Source: Arcuatula senhousia (taxonomy: Eukaryota > Mollusca > Bivalvia > Mytilida > Mytilidae). Taken from it: a stretch of DNA of 64,000 bases. Position 1 is the stretch's first letter. Each line of letters starts with the position of its first letter. The position numbers and the translations under genes were made by a program. Below, piece after piece: positions 42,646-52,869 of the stretch. The notes below the pieces were generated by a model. That model worked only from the letters and a program-made list of their open reading frames with translations, was not told where the DNA came from and searched no databases. The stretch covers positions 17,951,092 through 18,015,091 of the forward strand of contig OZ020308.1 in NCBI GenBank assembly GCA_963971305.1, written 5' to 3'.

Positions 42646-45234
42646 GTATGTATAAAAATAGAATAGTTCTTACTAGCATACACAAGTACAAAGAAGAGGT
42701 ACCAGTGGAACATTCGAATAGGCAAAGACAAAACCAGTTAACATGAACGAAAACCACGAAAAAGAGACAACAAAAAACACAATAATACAAAACATCTGAA
42801 TATACAGCGCAAACTCAAATTGTGACTCAGGTGTCCAGGAAAACTAGACAGTTCCTGTTTGCTTTACATGTAGTACACCCGTCGCGCTGCTTTTGGTTTG
42901 TGCGTGTGTTTGTTGGTATTTAACGCCCTTTATCGACGCATCTGGGCCGTGTAGGGTGGTCAATTTTAGTGATGGAGGAAATCGGAGTACCCAGAGGAGA
43001 CCACCGACCTTGGCTGCTTTTGGTTAATTCCATGTTAAGTTCCATGTACAAGTAATGTTTGAATACAGGGAAAAAAAAACGAAAGTCGTGTCATATTCAG
43101 ATTAAAAAAGGAAAATAACTTGAACAGCTCATTATTATTAATGAAAATAGTTTAAGGAGGTAACTTTTAAAAGATTGATCCAAAAATTTTGACCTTGAAC
43201 ACGTTTTTGAAGATCCCAATGACCTAACAGTCCTGCAATGTTAACTTTCCTTTATAAATGTGTGGTTAAACGCTTAGACGATGTTCTTACATCTCAAATT
43301 CATATAGTATTAGGCATTTTCAATCTTTTGGAAGACCGCCTCTGATGAGTCCTGAATAGACGAAATGCGCGTCAGGCGCAGCAAAATTTATTGTCTTGAA
43401 CTTTTTTGTTATTTTCATTTCTAACATTCGTGACGGTTAGCGCAACTGGTTGAGTTTTAATTCCTCGATGTTATCCCGCTCCGACATCAACACTTTTGTG
43501 TTGCAAAAACAAACAAATCTATCAATAGCCAGTTTGAATTTGAGAATTGTCAAAACCCTAAGGTTCTGCCTACCCCAAAAATAGGTTGATCTTACATGTA
43601 CTCATAATTTGGTTTTCAGTTCAATATTTTTAGTTTCATTGTTCAATGCTCTTCATATTCATATAGTGTGTTGCTTTGTCATTATTTTGCGTAATGCGCC
43701 TGAGATGAGTCTTAAATAGTCGAACACATCAGGCGTAGTAAAAGTTATTGTCTGGAATTTTGTTGTGGTTTTTATCAATAATCCTGATATTAAAACCAAT
43801 TTAAAAAAATGAACTCAAACAAACAATCAATATTAATATAGATACAAAACATAGATTGTGGTGTTGGTTTTTTTTCTAACGTTTTGGTCTAGCTAGTAAG
43901 ATCTTCCAAAGTTAATAAAATATTTCATACAGACAAAATTATATCTTTTTTGAAATATAAAGTGATGGATCTTAAAATCATCCAACCAAACATTTTTTTA
44001 TAAACTTGGTATAAAGAATAGTATTCATACTACATGTACTACAAGCACAATATCGTCACCACTGTCTTGTGTTTTTAAGCAATTTGATCTTTTTAGTGTA
44101 AATATGCAATTTTATGTACGTATCTATACAAGTGATAGTCTGTACTGTTTAGTTTAGGTATCCACGATAAAATTATGGTAACGTTATTTATTGCACATGT
44201 TATGTCTGTTATAGGTTATTGAAAAAAGTGAAAATGTGTACACTTTTGATATTTATGAATAGGCATTTTGTATATATCTGCTAAATTTTCTAAACTTCAA
44301 TACTAATTTGAGAATTTCTTAGAGTAAACAAATTTGGGAGATGTGATTTTTACCAATATTTGAGTGAAAGACATTAACTTGTTTTTACAAAATATATTCT
44401 AGAACTGTTAAATGAGGCAGAAAAAGTGTTTAAGGGTAACTTGAAAGTGATGATGTTTTAAAATTGATGCCCTAAATCATTATGCAGTAATTATGAATTT
44501 AAAATAAGCTTAGAATTTTGATAGGTTACCGTGCTAGTTTTAAAGATAATATGTGTTCCAAATTTGACGGGAAAAAGTTATCTCTGATTTTTCCCCATAG
44601 CTTTCACATTAGCAAAGCTTAGCTGTTTTAACCTGAGAAAAAGTGATCAGAGTTTAAATAAAAATGTTTAACAGATATTTATAACCTTAAACAAAAGAAA
44701 AATTTAGGGTTACCATACAAAGCTTTTTGCACTTTTTGATGGATAAAAACAAATGATTTCGAAACAATGTCACAAAATCTCGAAAAACTGACACTCCAAC
44801 ATCCTTAAACATGTAAAAGGCAAAAAAAAAAAATTAGTTATAGAGTGGTTATAAATCCTTTTGTCATTTGAAATATATATATATCTTTTTGGGGATGCAA
44901 ATCTGGTGAACTGTATTTATTCTTTATATTTGTATTGCATTATTCCATTTCAGCTTTTATAGTGCCATCGACAGAGGCAATTGGGTTTTGGAGAAGACGT
45001 ATGGTTTCTAGAAGACATATGGTTTCTAGACAAGTCATTCACGTACCAAAAAGTGGCAATGTTTATCAAAATGTACAAAACTGGGAAAATGACATGGGAA
45101 GTAAAGAACTGCAACAGAATCTTGAAGGTCAAAACTACATAGAGGACGAAAAAATGTTTCTTGATGAGATAGATGATGACATTAAATCAATTATGCTCAC
45201 GAGAGAGACAGAAACTTCACAGGAAAAAAACTAA
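42603..45234 (+). CDS. Two-exon gene for a small secreted cysteine-free peptide
   Basis: Exon 1 (42603-42645) codes MQNLGVVLLLVCSL, a classic signal peptide, and ends G|GTATGT in phase 1. Exon 2 (44954-45234) follows acceptor CATTCCATTTCAG and completes an alanine codon, which fits a signal-peptidase site. The joined precursor is about 108 residues. The mature part has no cysteine. Its first third is basic, with RRR and RR and a tandem MVSRR/MVSRQ duplication; its last third is strongly acidic (DEIDDD). A poly(A) signal follows at 45412. A cationic segment joined to an anionic tail resembles precursors of linear antimicrobial peptides of mussels, such as myticalins, but I see no sequence identity and treat this as a hypothesis. 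A neuropeptide-type or shell-matrix precursor is also possible. The exon 1 start depends on the ATG at 42603; a longer 5' end is not excluded. Confidence 0.6.
42690..42895 (-). mobile_element. Penelope-like type B tail in the intron of the peptide gene
   Basis: Minus-strand tail, plus-strand start AAGAGGTACCAGTGG, running to ACACCCGTCGCGCTGC. Diverged and without RT coding. Confidence 0.6.
42896..43015. repeat. Dispersed-repeat-like segment
   Basis: GC-richer than its surroundings, with GAGTACCCAGAGGAGACC, a phrase of a kind common in interspersed repeats of invertebrates. No ends can be defined from one copy. Confidence 0.3.
43337..43378 (+). ncRNA. Type I hammerhead ribozyme, all core boxes intact
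   Basis: Stem I 5' strand CGCCT (43337-43341); CTGATGA (43342-43348); stem II GTC / GAC (43349-43351 with 43359-43361) around a CTGAATA loop; GAAA (43362-43365); a minimal stem III, TGCGCG; GTC with cleavage expected after C43373; stem I 3' strand AGGCG (43374-43378), fully complementary to CGCCT. All conserved catalytic positions are present. Stem III is very short, as in ribozymes of Penelope-like elements, which may need to act as dimers. Confidence 0.8.
43697..43735 (+). ncRNA. Decayed hammerhead, second copy
   Basis: Stem I strands CGCCT and AGGCG pair. The first box reads GAGATGA and the second GAAC, and the cleavage triplet is ATC. Likely inactive. Confidence 0.55.
43890..44135 (+). 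pseudogene. Diverged duplicate of the peptide gene promoter and exon 1, signal peptide deleted
   Basis: Aligns with 42420-42660: shared TTAATAAAATAT, AAAATCAT and GTGTAAATATGCA. After that ATG-CA the copy lacks about 30 bp, precisely the part coding the hydrophobic core, and resumes near the donor region (TATGTACGTATC). It cannot supply a signal peptide. Confidence 0.45.
44136..44953. other. Remainder of the peptide gene intron
   Basis: AT-rich, no recognised element, ending with the acceptor at 44953. Confidence 0.45.
44954..45234 (+). CDS. Exon 2 of the secreted peptide gene
   Basis: Codes for FIVPSTEAIGFWRRRM and the rest of the mature chain, ending SQEKN and TAA at 45232-45234. The bases ATGGTTTCTAGA occur twice, 18 bp apart, a recent tandem duplication that lengthened the basic part. 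Acceptor at 44953. Confidence 0.65.
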
Positions 45235-45411
45235 TGATTCATGAAAACTCAATATACGAAAATGAAAAGTTAGTTAAAACAAAGACTAGTATGTAAAATT
45301 TGCAAAAAGTTAAAAGTTAAAGGTAAACTGATTACCAGTAAAATAGAAAAGTCAATATTCTACCTTAATTAGCCATATCTTGATGTAGAAGAATATAAAA
45401 AATTACTATTG

Positions 45412-45417
45412 AATAAA
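45412..45417 (+). promoter_or_regulatory. Poly(A) signal of the secreted peptide gene
   Basis: AATAAA, 178 bp after the stop codon, a normal 3' UTR length. Confidence 0.55.
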
Positions 45418-45547
45418 CATTTATATGTAGAATATCATTATTTTTTTAATAAAAAAAATGAGGCGTTCATGAGCCTGTATCATCCACCTGGTTACAAAAC
45501 ATAAGGGTCTGATACATACACCTGGAGAAAGTATGGCAATAATAAAA

Positions 45548-46895
45548 ACAAGAGGCTCCCAGGAGCCTGAATCGCTCACCTGGTCTTGAGTCAACCTTAA
45601 ACATGTTATCACTTTTCTAGAGCTAAATGAACTGAACATTTAAGCAAGGAACAGATTTTCTCTATCTACTATAGTTTCATTCTATAGGCCAAAAACATGA
45701 AAAAACGTTATTTTAGGGGCCGTAACCCCTTTATGGGGGTTGTCTGACAACTTTGACCCAATGAAAACTTTTGTAGAGCTAAATGAACTGAACATTTAAG
45801 CAAGCAACAGCTTTTCTCTATCTGCTATAGTTTTCATTCACTAAGCAAAAAACATGAAAAAAACGTCATTTTAGGGGCCGTTACCCCTATAAGGGATCAT
45901 CTGACAACTTCGATCCTAAGGAGACTTTTGTAGAGCTTTATGAGCTGAACATTTAAGCAAGAAACAGCTTCTCTCTATCTGCTATAGTTTTCATTCACTA
46001 AGCCAAAACATGAAAAAAACGTTATTTTAGGGGCTGTAACCCCTATAAGGGGTCATCTGACAACTTTGACCCTATGAAGACTTTTGTAGAGTCAAATGAA
46101 CTAAACATTTAAGCAAGCAACAGCTTTTCTCTATCTGCTTCAGTTTTCATTCTATAGGCCAAAAACATGAAAAAACGTCATTTTACGGAGCATTACCCCT
46201 ATTAGGGGTCATCTGACAACTTCGATCCTTGGAGACTTTTGTAGAGCTTAATGAGTTGGACATTTAAGCAAGAAACAGCTTCTCTCTATCTGCTATAGTT
46301 TTCATTCACTAAGCCAAAAACATGAAAAAAACGTTATTTTAGGGCCCGTAACCCCTATAAGGGGTTATCTGACAACTTCGACCCTATGGAGACTTTTGTA
46401 GAGCTAAGTGAGCTGAACATTTAAGCAAGCAACAGCTTTTCTCTATCTGTAATAGTTTTCATTCTATAGGCCAAAAACATGAAAAAATGCTATTTTTCAC
46501 CTTTAAGGGGCCGTAACTCCTATAAGGGGTCATCTGACAACTTCGACTCAATGGAGACTTTTGTAGAACTTTTGATGCTGAAGCAGTAAAGTTGCATCAG
46601 ATTTCATCTATCTCTAATACTTTTTTATTTACAAGCCAAAAACAGTAGTCTGACCCCCCTAGTCTATTTTTAGTAACGGCGGCCATGCTGTTTGGACGGT
46701 GGTCACCATTTGTGCAATCTTAGTAGAGGACATCCCATAGATGAAGTGTGCAAAGTTTTAAATAATCCCTTCAGTCGTTTCGGAGGAGAAGATTTTAAAA
46801 GAAAAGTTAACGACGACGACGGACGACGACGACGACGACGACGGGCGCCAAGTGATGGCAATAGCTCACCTGGACCTTCGGTCCAGGTGAGCTAA
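45548..46895 (+). mobile_element. Pearl/HINE-like element, copy 2 of the 24.2-kb family
   Basis: Starts ACAAGAGGCTCCCAGGAGCC, has about six core repeats with GCAAGCAACAGCTTTTCTC, then (GAC)n at 46810-46842, then CCAAGTGATGGCAATAGC and a near-perfect terminal hairpin at 46864-46892 (13-bp arms around TTCG), ending CTAA. Opposite orientation to the copy at 24189-25706 and the best-preserved 3' module in the window. Confidence 0.8.
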
Positions 46896-47984
46896 TAAAA
46901 TGTTACAATTCAAAAATGTTGAAAATATTTTTATACCTATGAAATTGTTTTTTTTTAAATTGATCATTTCTGTTGGCAAATCACTAAGAACAATTCATAA
47001 TCTACCAAATTGTTGAATCACTTGCAGCTCAAAATATGAAATCATAGGTCTCAGATATGCAGTGTTTCAGAGTAGTCTTCGTTTCGTCGTTCCTTTAGTA
47101 GATTCGTCTTAAGGAGTTTCGCACCTGAAAATTAAAGTAATTAAAAGCTACTAAAAATGGTCTCTCTTGATAAAAAACACAAATGAAGTTAAATCAAAGA
47201 AAACAATCATACATGTATGTTCATGATTTGGCTTTAAAGATATAGGGTTTTAAAAATTGGAGGGAAATCGGACTCCTCTGTTTTTTATTGGAATAACATT
47301 GAAACAGTATCATGGAAATAATAGTTAAATCTTGCTGAAATTCGTTACATGTAACTATTTAGACATGATATTAAAATAATGAAAAGAAAATAGGGGGTCA
47401 ATGGGTAAATTAATTCCCATGATTTTTAATGGATAAAGGCAGAAGATATTGAAAAATATTCAAAATATTCAAAACCACAGGATCGTATCTCCTTACATCA
47501 GGGTGTCTGTTGGTGCCTGTTAATCCATACAACAAACTTTTATACACGGAAGATCTTAAGGAAATTCATATTGTTATAATATAAGATGTTTTGTCGATAA
47601 CAATATGCAAAAACGTGGAAATGCTACAAAAACGTGTTTTGTCATCAAGATTTATTCTGAAGCAACAGAATATGCTATTGCTTTCCATTCAATATATTCT
47701 TTTACAATTCAACGTCTCTATTGACCAAACCATTCACCTTGGACTCAAGCATTAAATGATAAATCTTTTGATCTATCGAGAGCTTTTCTTGATCTCGGTT
47801 CGGCACAGCCTTGTTAAAATGTGTCGGAAATTTTCCCAAAATGTTTAAGATCAGAAGCTTTTAGGAAAAACATTTTTAAATTCATTATCTTGAAGAACAA
47901 ACTTATGTTACATGAACTTTGCTCATTTATTGGAGATATCAAAGAGATTTTGTGCACTCATCCGTATGCATACTGAGAGTGAAT
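46896..47984. other. No recognised feature
   Basis: AT-rich spacer. Confidence 0.5.
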
Positions 47985-48270
47985 TCCTGGCACACCCGTT
48001 GCGCTGCTAATGGTCATTTTAGCGTTTCAATCCGGTAATAAGAACAAAACAAAACCCTATGACAAACCAACATCTGCACTCATCTGATAGATGGAAACGG
48101 CATATTTGTCTAAAGAAGCTTGATGTCTTCCCTAAAACACATCAATTGAGGAAAAACGTTTACAATTTTTATGTCAGACCCGACGCTCTATAAAGGAAGT
48201 CGATAAAAGTCCCAAAAAATTAAGCTCTGTAAAAACGAATAAGTTGTGATACATAATCTTTATCAGCAGG
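47985..48270 (-). mobile_element. Highly decayed Penelope-like RT C-terminus
   Basis: On the plus strand the phrases ACCAACATCTGCACTCATCTG and GTCGATAAAAGTCCC mirror the minus-strand coding of 28416-28600. Many small indels; no frame remains. Confidence 0.6.
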
Positions 48271-49003
48271 AATGGACGGAATGTGGTCCACCAGGGGGAA
48301 AAAGGTGACGATTGAAAAGTTCAAGTAATTACGTTTGCCCTAGCGCTTTGGTTAAAGTCGTTCTTAAGTGTCTTTCGAAATGAAAATCTAAATATGAAGC
48401 AGATTTTTCACAATTCGTCGTGTCCTTTATTTCACTTTTTTGGAGATATATGAAGAAGTCTTAAAATCAAGAAGTGTTCAGTGAAAGGACATCATTAATA
48501 TAACGGACAGAAAGGTAAAAACAGAGAGCTAGTCTTCGATCTTTTTGTCAAGAAGTGATTGTAAGATGTCTGCTTGATATGAATAAAGAAAAACAAATTA
48601 GCAAGCACAGATGCATAATAAGTTGCCATTGCATTCTATATTTTTATTGAGAAACACGGCCACAAAACAGAACAAATATGTCGTCAATTAAAAATTGAAG
48701 CATGTTAATCATTTGGTCTGTAAAGCATAGACATAGTAAAATTTTCAAACAAGGGACAGCTTTTGTCGTCTGTAAAATTTTTCATTCTATAAGAAAATCC
48801 ATAGAAATAATTCTGTACCTTAAAATGGCTACAATCCATGAAAGAATTGACAATTTTTACCAAATGGAGACTTGTGCAGACCTCTAGTTAATTATCCTCA
48901 GGGAGAATTTTTGTACATAGGAATTTGTACCTTATATTCGTTATTATATTTTAATAACGCACAAAAAGTTACTTTAAATTAATTATATTGATTTAATGAT
49001 TCC
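48271..49003. other. No recognised feature
   Basis: AT-rich spacer with short open frames of no recognisable content. Confidence 0.45.
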
Positions 49004-49255
49004 ATGAACTCTACTCTAAGTCTGTTACTTTTACAACTTAATCATTTATTCACTGTGAATACCCAAGAGGTTGAAAAACCTAAGGTTGTCGGAAAAGTCC
49101 ACAATGAGCAGTTAGTAGCTGAGCTTTTCCCACAGGGCGTCCGAGATACATGTGATTTGTTAATGAATGGGATAATATGTGACAATTTTGTTATCTTTTC
49201 TAACGAAGTCTACAAACCCAAACCCGCGCCCAAATTTTCTGTCTGCAAACCATAG
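49004..49255 (+). CDS. Hypothetical small protein, 83 codons
   Basis: True ATG start. The first 20 residues (MNSTLSLLLLQLNHLFTVNT) have a leucine core that could be a signal peptide. The rest is less biased by AT content than nearby frames and has three cysteines. No family recognised, no splice signals examined with confidence, and it could be a random frame or an element remnant. Confidence 0.2.
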   Translation: MNSTLSLLLLQLNHLFTVNTQEVEKPKVVGKVHNEQLVAELFPQGVRDTCDLLMNGIICDNFVIFSNEVYKPKPAPKFSVCKP

Positions 49256-49840
49256 TATTTCGTCTTGCCACCAGCACGTTACTCACATAGTATCACTTGG
49301 GACCTATAAGATCTTATGCAGAACGCAACATTTCACGACTTTATCGACCCTTTATCCAGCAGCAGTCAAAACTTGTTAGCCAGATTAGCTTTGTGTTATC
49401 TGTTTATTCCATCATCATTTCATGTTAATTTTCCTCCCTTTTATGTTCCTTTCCTTGTTACGATAAGTAGCTGAATTCGTGCTCGCAGAGAATTAATAAA
49501 CTAACATGATCTAAAATAACAATTTTTTTTTAAATTACTTCAATGGTTAAAATTATTACCAGCCTAAATGTATCACAAAGTCATTATGCCATTTTTATAA
49601 GTTAAATGAATATGATGCACCAGTGATAGTTAATATATATTTGTGCAAAGACTGTCAAAGTAAAATATAGTTTAAATAAGTTCTTGTATTTTGAGTCCTA
49701 CGTTGCAGCATATTCTAAAAGCTTTTTTATTTGTCAAAGTTGACTAAAAAACTATAAAGAGGTTTGCCTTTTATGTTTTAAAATAATTGTACTTATACTG
49801 CTTTTACCCCTGAGGTACCACCGCCTACATGTTAAATAAT
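49256..49840. other. No recognised feature
   Basis: Spacer upstream of the signal-peptide exon at 49897. Confidence 0.4.
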
Positions 49841-49896
49841 TATGTATATATAAGTCAACTATATGTCCAAAATCTATTCTGTACGACAACAGCTAA

Positions 49897-49939
49897 AATG
49901 CAAACATTTAGAGCAGTAGCAGTACTGATAGTTGTACTT
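49897..49939 (+). CDS. Signal-peptide first exon without a clear partner
   Basis: ATG then QTFRAVAVLIVVL, ending CTT G|GTGAGT, phase 1. Like the exon at 42603 it is 43 bp with 14 codons plus one base. Upstream, TATATATAA-type bases at about 49843-49853 could be a TATA box about 45-55 bp before the ATG. The strong acceptor at 50430 (TTTGTCTTCAG) would give an immediate stop in this phase. An acceptor at 50243 would join the 50243-50581 frame but lacks a pyrimidine tract. The real second exon may lie further away or be lost. Confidence 0.4.
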
Positions 49940-50929
49940 GGTGAGTACTTTTTGTTTGGTTTTCATTCCCATACTAATTCTATTATGTTTGACTTTTCAT
50001 GAATAAAATTTTAAGCAAATGAGGCCTTTTGCTCCATTTAGCAAATACCTTATGAGCTAAAACACATTTTGCAATTAGAAAAATGAAAAATATAAAATCA
50101 TAAATCATGTAAAATTGCTTGCACCTCATCTTTTTTTCTCTCGATAAATTTATCATACTTCCATGATTCTATATCCTTTTTGGTTAATGTGTGTTCCCGC
50201 ATTTGAAATCAGATCAATAACTATACCAACAGCCAATTTAGAGTGTGGATCAAGGGGCCAACCAAATGTGTAAAAGTTTCACCTACATTTGATTATCAAC
50301 TTAAACCACATCCAATTAAGGGTGGGGATGAAAGGGCCAATTATATGATAGCCAAATATCTATTATCTGCTAAAACATATAAAATTCAAATAATAAATTC
50401 GTTTCATTCCTTATGTCCATTTGTCTTCAGAATGAGTTCGTTTGAAGAATGTGAAGATTTTTCCCAAATCCTTGTATTTGTATATTTGGACTTCAAAGAT
50501 AATAAACTTTTCGGTAAAGGGTGGTGTGCCAATTTATTCTGTCGGTTAAAAACAATCATCAGATATGATTACTACTTTTAATGAATTTCAATCTTTGAGA
50601 AAAATTAATCACAGGCGGACGACAGAACTGACAAAATCTATATTTATTTATATAAATTTGTATTGTATAATGATATAGAGTATGATACTTTTTGAATAGT
50701 ATGTCATTAACAAGCTACACAATCCAATAGGTTAAAACAACTTACTCATTGAAATACAAATATACAGCATCACCAAATTCATTGTAATGTATACCTGTTT
50801 TCAATTGGATTTTTTTTGCAAGGAGAATATTGTTTAAATCTTAAATAGAAATTAAAAGATGTCTTAAAAAAACTTTTTACGTGTCTATAATCAACTTATT
50901 TTTGTGATGCTACCGGACCTAAAGACTGA
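49940..50929. other. Unresolved region after the orphan exon
   Basis: AT-rich. A 112-codon frame at 50243-50581 is the only sizeable one; its composition looks like translated intergenic sequence, and it is not called. Confidence 0.35.
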
Positions 50930-51105
50930 TGGAAGAGGGAGGTTCGGCGTGCCATAAAACCTGTTGTTACTCCCCTCCCATTTCGTTTGAAATGATTGTA
51001 CCAAGATTCCTGGTATGTCTTAATTGTTTTGTTTTTTCTCTTGGACATTAAATTGATACTCCTATTTCTGTTATCTTGTTATCACCTTTATCTAAGGTTG
51101 TCACC
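50930..51105 (+). mobile_element. Penelope-like type C tail fragment
   Basis: Homologous to the tail of the 57.7-kb element (58785-58980): shared GAAGAGGGAGGTT, GCCATAAAACCTG, CCATTTCGTT and TTATCACCTTTAT-type end. No coding part. Confidence 0.55.
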
Positions 51106-51751
51106 ATCAGTGCAAACATGAGATGGGGGGCAGGGCGGGGGGCAATAAAAAATAGTCATTATTCTTTAAAGTGTTCGGCCAACTGATTTATAGCACCTTA
51201 TTATCAATGGATCTTTGATGGTTAAAGATATCTGCAATACCTCAGTTTTAAGTAGCCAATAGAGAAAGAAAAATACTAAAATCAAAGCAGAAAAAAACTG
51301 ACTGAAGATTTTTTGGATTAAAATTTGCAGTGAATCTATTATTTTTCAAATAAACGCAAAAAAAACTACCAATTGATAAAGCCTTCCATTAAACTGAATA
51401 TGAACCAACACCGTTCTGCAAAATTTCAATGGCATCTTAAAAGGAATATTGTCTACGAAAAAATCTTTTTTAACTAACAAAAAAGGCCAACGGGCATTTT
51501 GTTTTGTCTAATTTTAAACATATGAACCAAAACAAAAATACAGCTATGGTACCAAATAAATCTAAAAAACCGATTATCACTGAATAATATTTGTAAAGCT
51601 TTACAGAAATTCATATTCATCAGCTTAATCCCGCCTTAAGCATACGCACTGCTTTTAATTTTGTTTATAAACTTTGCTTGTTCAAAATCGCAACCAGTAC
51701 ACTGTATCTCGAGAATTTAGCCCGTAGAAATATTCACGGTGACAAAAACAA
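51106..51751. other. No recognised feature
   Basis: AT-rich spacer. Confidence 0.45.
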
Positions 51752-52684
51752 ACAAGAGGCTCTCAGGAGCCTGAATCGCTCACCTGGTCTTGAGTAAACA
51801 CTATACATTTTAGGGGCCATAACCACTATAAGGGGTTATCTGACAACTTCGACCCTATGAAAACTTTTGTAGGGCTAGATGAACTGAACATTTAAGCAAG
51901 TAACAGCTTTTCTCTATCTGCTATAGTTTTCATTCTATAGGCCAAAAACATGAAAAAACGTTATTTCATGGGCCGTATAACCCCTATAAGGAGTTTTCTG
52001 ACAACTTTTACGCTATGAAAACTTTTGTAGAGCTAAATGAACTGAACATTCAAGCAGGCAACAGCTTTTCTCTATCTGTTATTGTTTTCATTCTAAAGGC
52101 CAAAAACATGAAAAACCGTCATTTTACGGGGCGTTACCCCTATAAGGGGTCATCTGACAACTTTGATCCTATGAAGACTTTTGTAGAGCTTAATTAGCTG
52201 AACATTTAAGCAAGCAACAACTTTTCTCTATCTGTAATAGTTTTCATTCTATAGGCCAAAAACATGAAAAAAGCTATTTTTCATTTTAAGGGGCCGTAAC
52301 TCCTATATTTGGTCATCTGACAACTTTGACTCAATGGAGACTTTTGTAGAGCTTTTGATGCTGAAGCAGTAGCATGGCATCATATTTCATCTATCTCTTA
52401 TATTTTTTTATTTACAAGCCAAAGACAGTAGTCTGACCCCCTGGTCTATTTTTAGTAACAGCAGCCATGTTGTTTGGACGGGGGTCACCATTTGTGCAAT
52501 CTTGGTAGAGGACATCCCATAGATTGAGTGTGCAAAATTTCAAAGCAATCGCTTTAGTCGTTTCGGAGGAGAAGATTTACAAAGAAAAGTTAACGACGGA
52601 CGACAACGACGGACGACGACGACGACGACGCCAAGTGATGGCAATAGCTCACCTGGACCTTAAAACTTCGGTCAAGGTGAGCTA
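51752..52684 (+). mobile_element. Pearl/HINE-like element, copy 3 of the 24.2-kb family
   Basis: Starts ACAAGAGGCTCTCAGGAGCC, holds about four core repeats, then (GAC)n at 52596-52630, CCAAGTGATGGCAATAGC and a terminal hairpin (AGCTCACCTGGACC ... GGTCAAGGTGAGCT) enlarged by a small insertion in the loop, ending CTAA. Fewer core repeats than the copy at 45.5 kb. Confidence 0.78.
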
Positions 52685-52689
52685 AAAAT

Positions 52690-52868
52690 CAGTTAAAATT
52701 GATCGAAAAGAGTTCGCGTTGCTGAATGCGGTTTTGTTGTTATGTGTGTGTGTTTTATGTTGTTATGTGGTTTGTTTTGTTATGATGATTTTTTTGTCTG
52801 CCGGTTTTGTCTTTTTCTTTACGGTTTTATGATACTGATTACCCCTTTGGTACACCTTTGCTTCTTTC
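52690..52868 (+). mobile_element. Penelope-like type A tail, 5'-truncated
   Basis: From GAGTTCGCGTTGCTGAATGC to GTACACCTTTGCTTCTTT. It is nearly the same as 55560-55720, so the two copies are recent relatives. It sits exactly between two pearl-like elements. Confidence 0.7.
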
Positions 52869-52869
52869 C

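Larger units (their letters stand above)
43255..43800 (+). mobile_element. Tandem pLTR / retrozyme-like unit with two hammerheads
   Basis: Two hammerhead motifs on the same strand, 360 bp apart (stem I starts 43337 and 43697). Each is preceded by TTCATATAGT and followed by a homologous 45-bp stretch (TTATTGTCTTGAAC / TTATTGTCTGGAAT). The sequence between them matches the pLTR arm at 17030-16680 (for example ATTTGGTTTTCAG). There is no RT between the two motifs. This is the size and layout of small ribozyme-bearing retroelements (retrozymes) or of a solo pLTR pair of a Penelope-like element. Confidence 0.65.

Noticed and set aside
43432..43480. tRNA-type A box (TAGCGCAACTGG) suggesting a tRNA-derived SINE
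   Set aside because: The stretch aligns with the pLTR of the Penelope-like element in intron 6, where the box is absent, and no B box follows at the right spacing.
50243..50581. 112-codon frame as second exon of the 49897 signal-peptide exon
   Set aside because: Frame can be joined only through an acceptor without a pyrimidine tract, and the protein looks like translated intergenic sequence.
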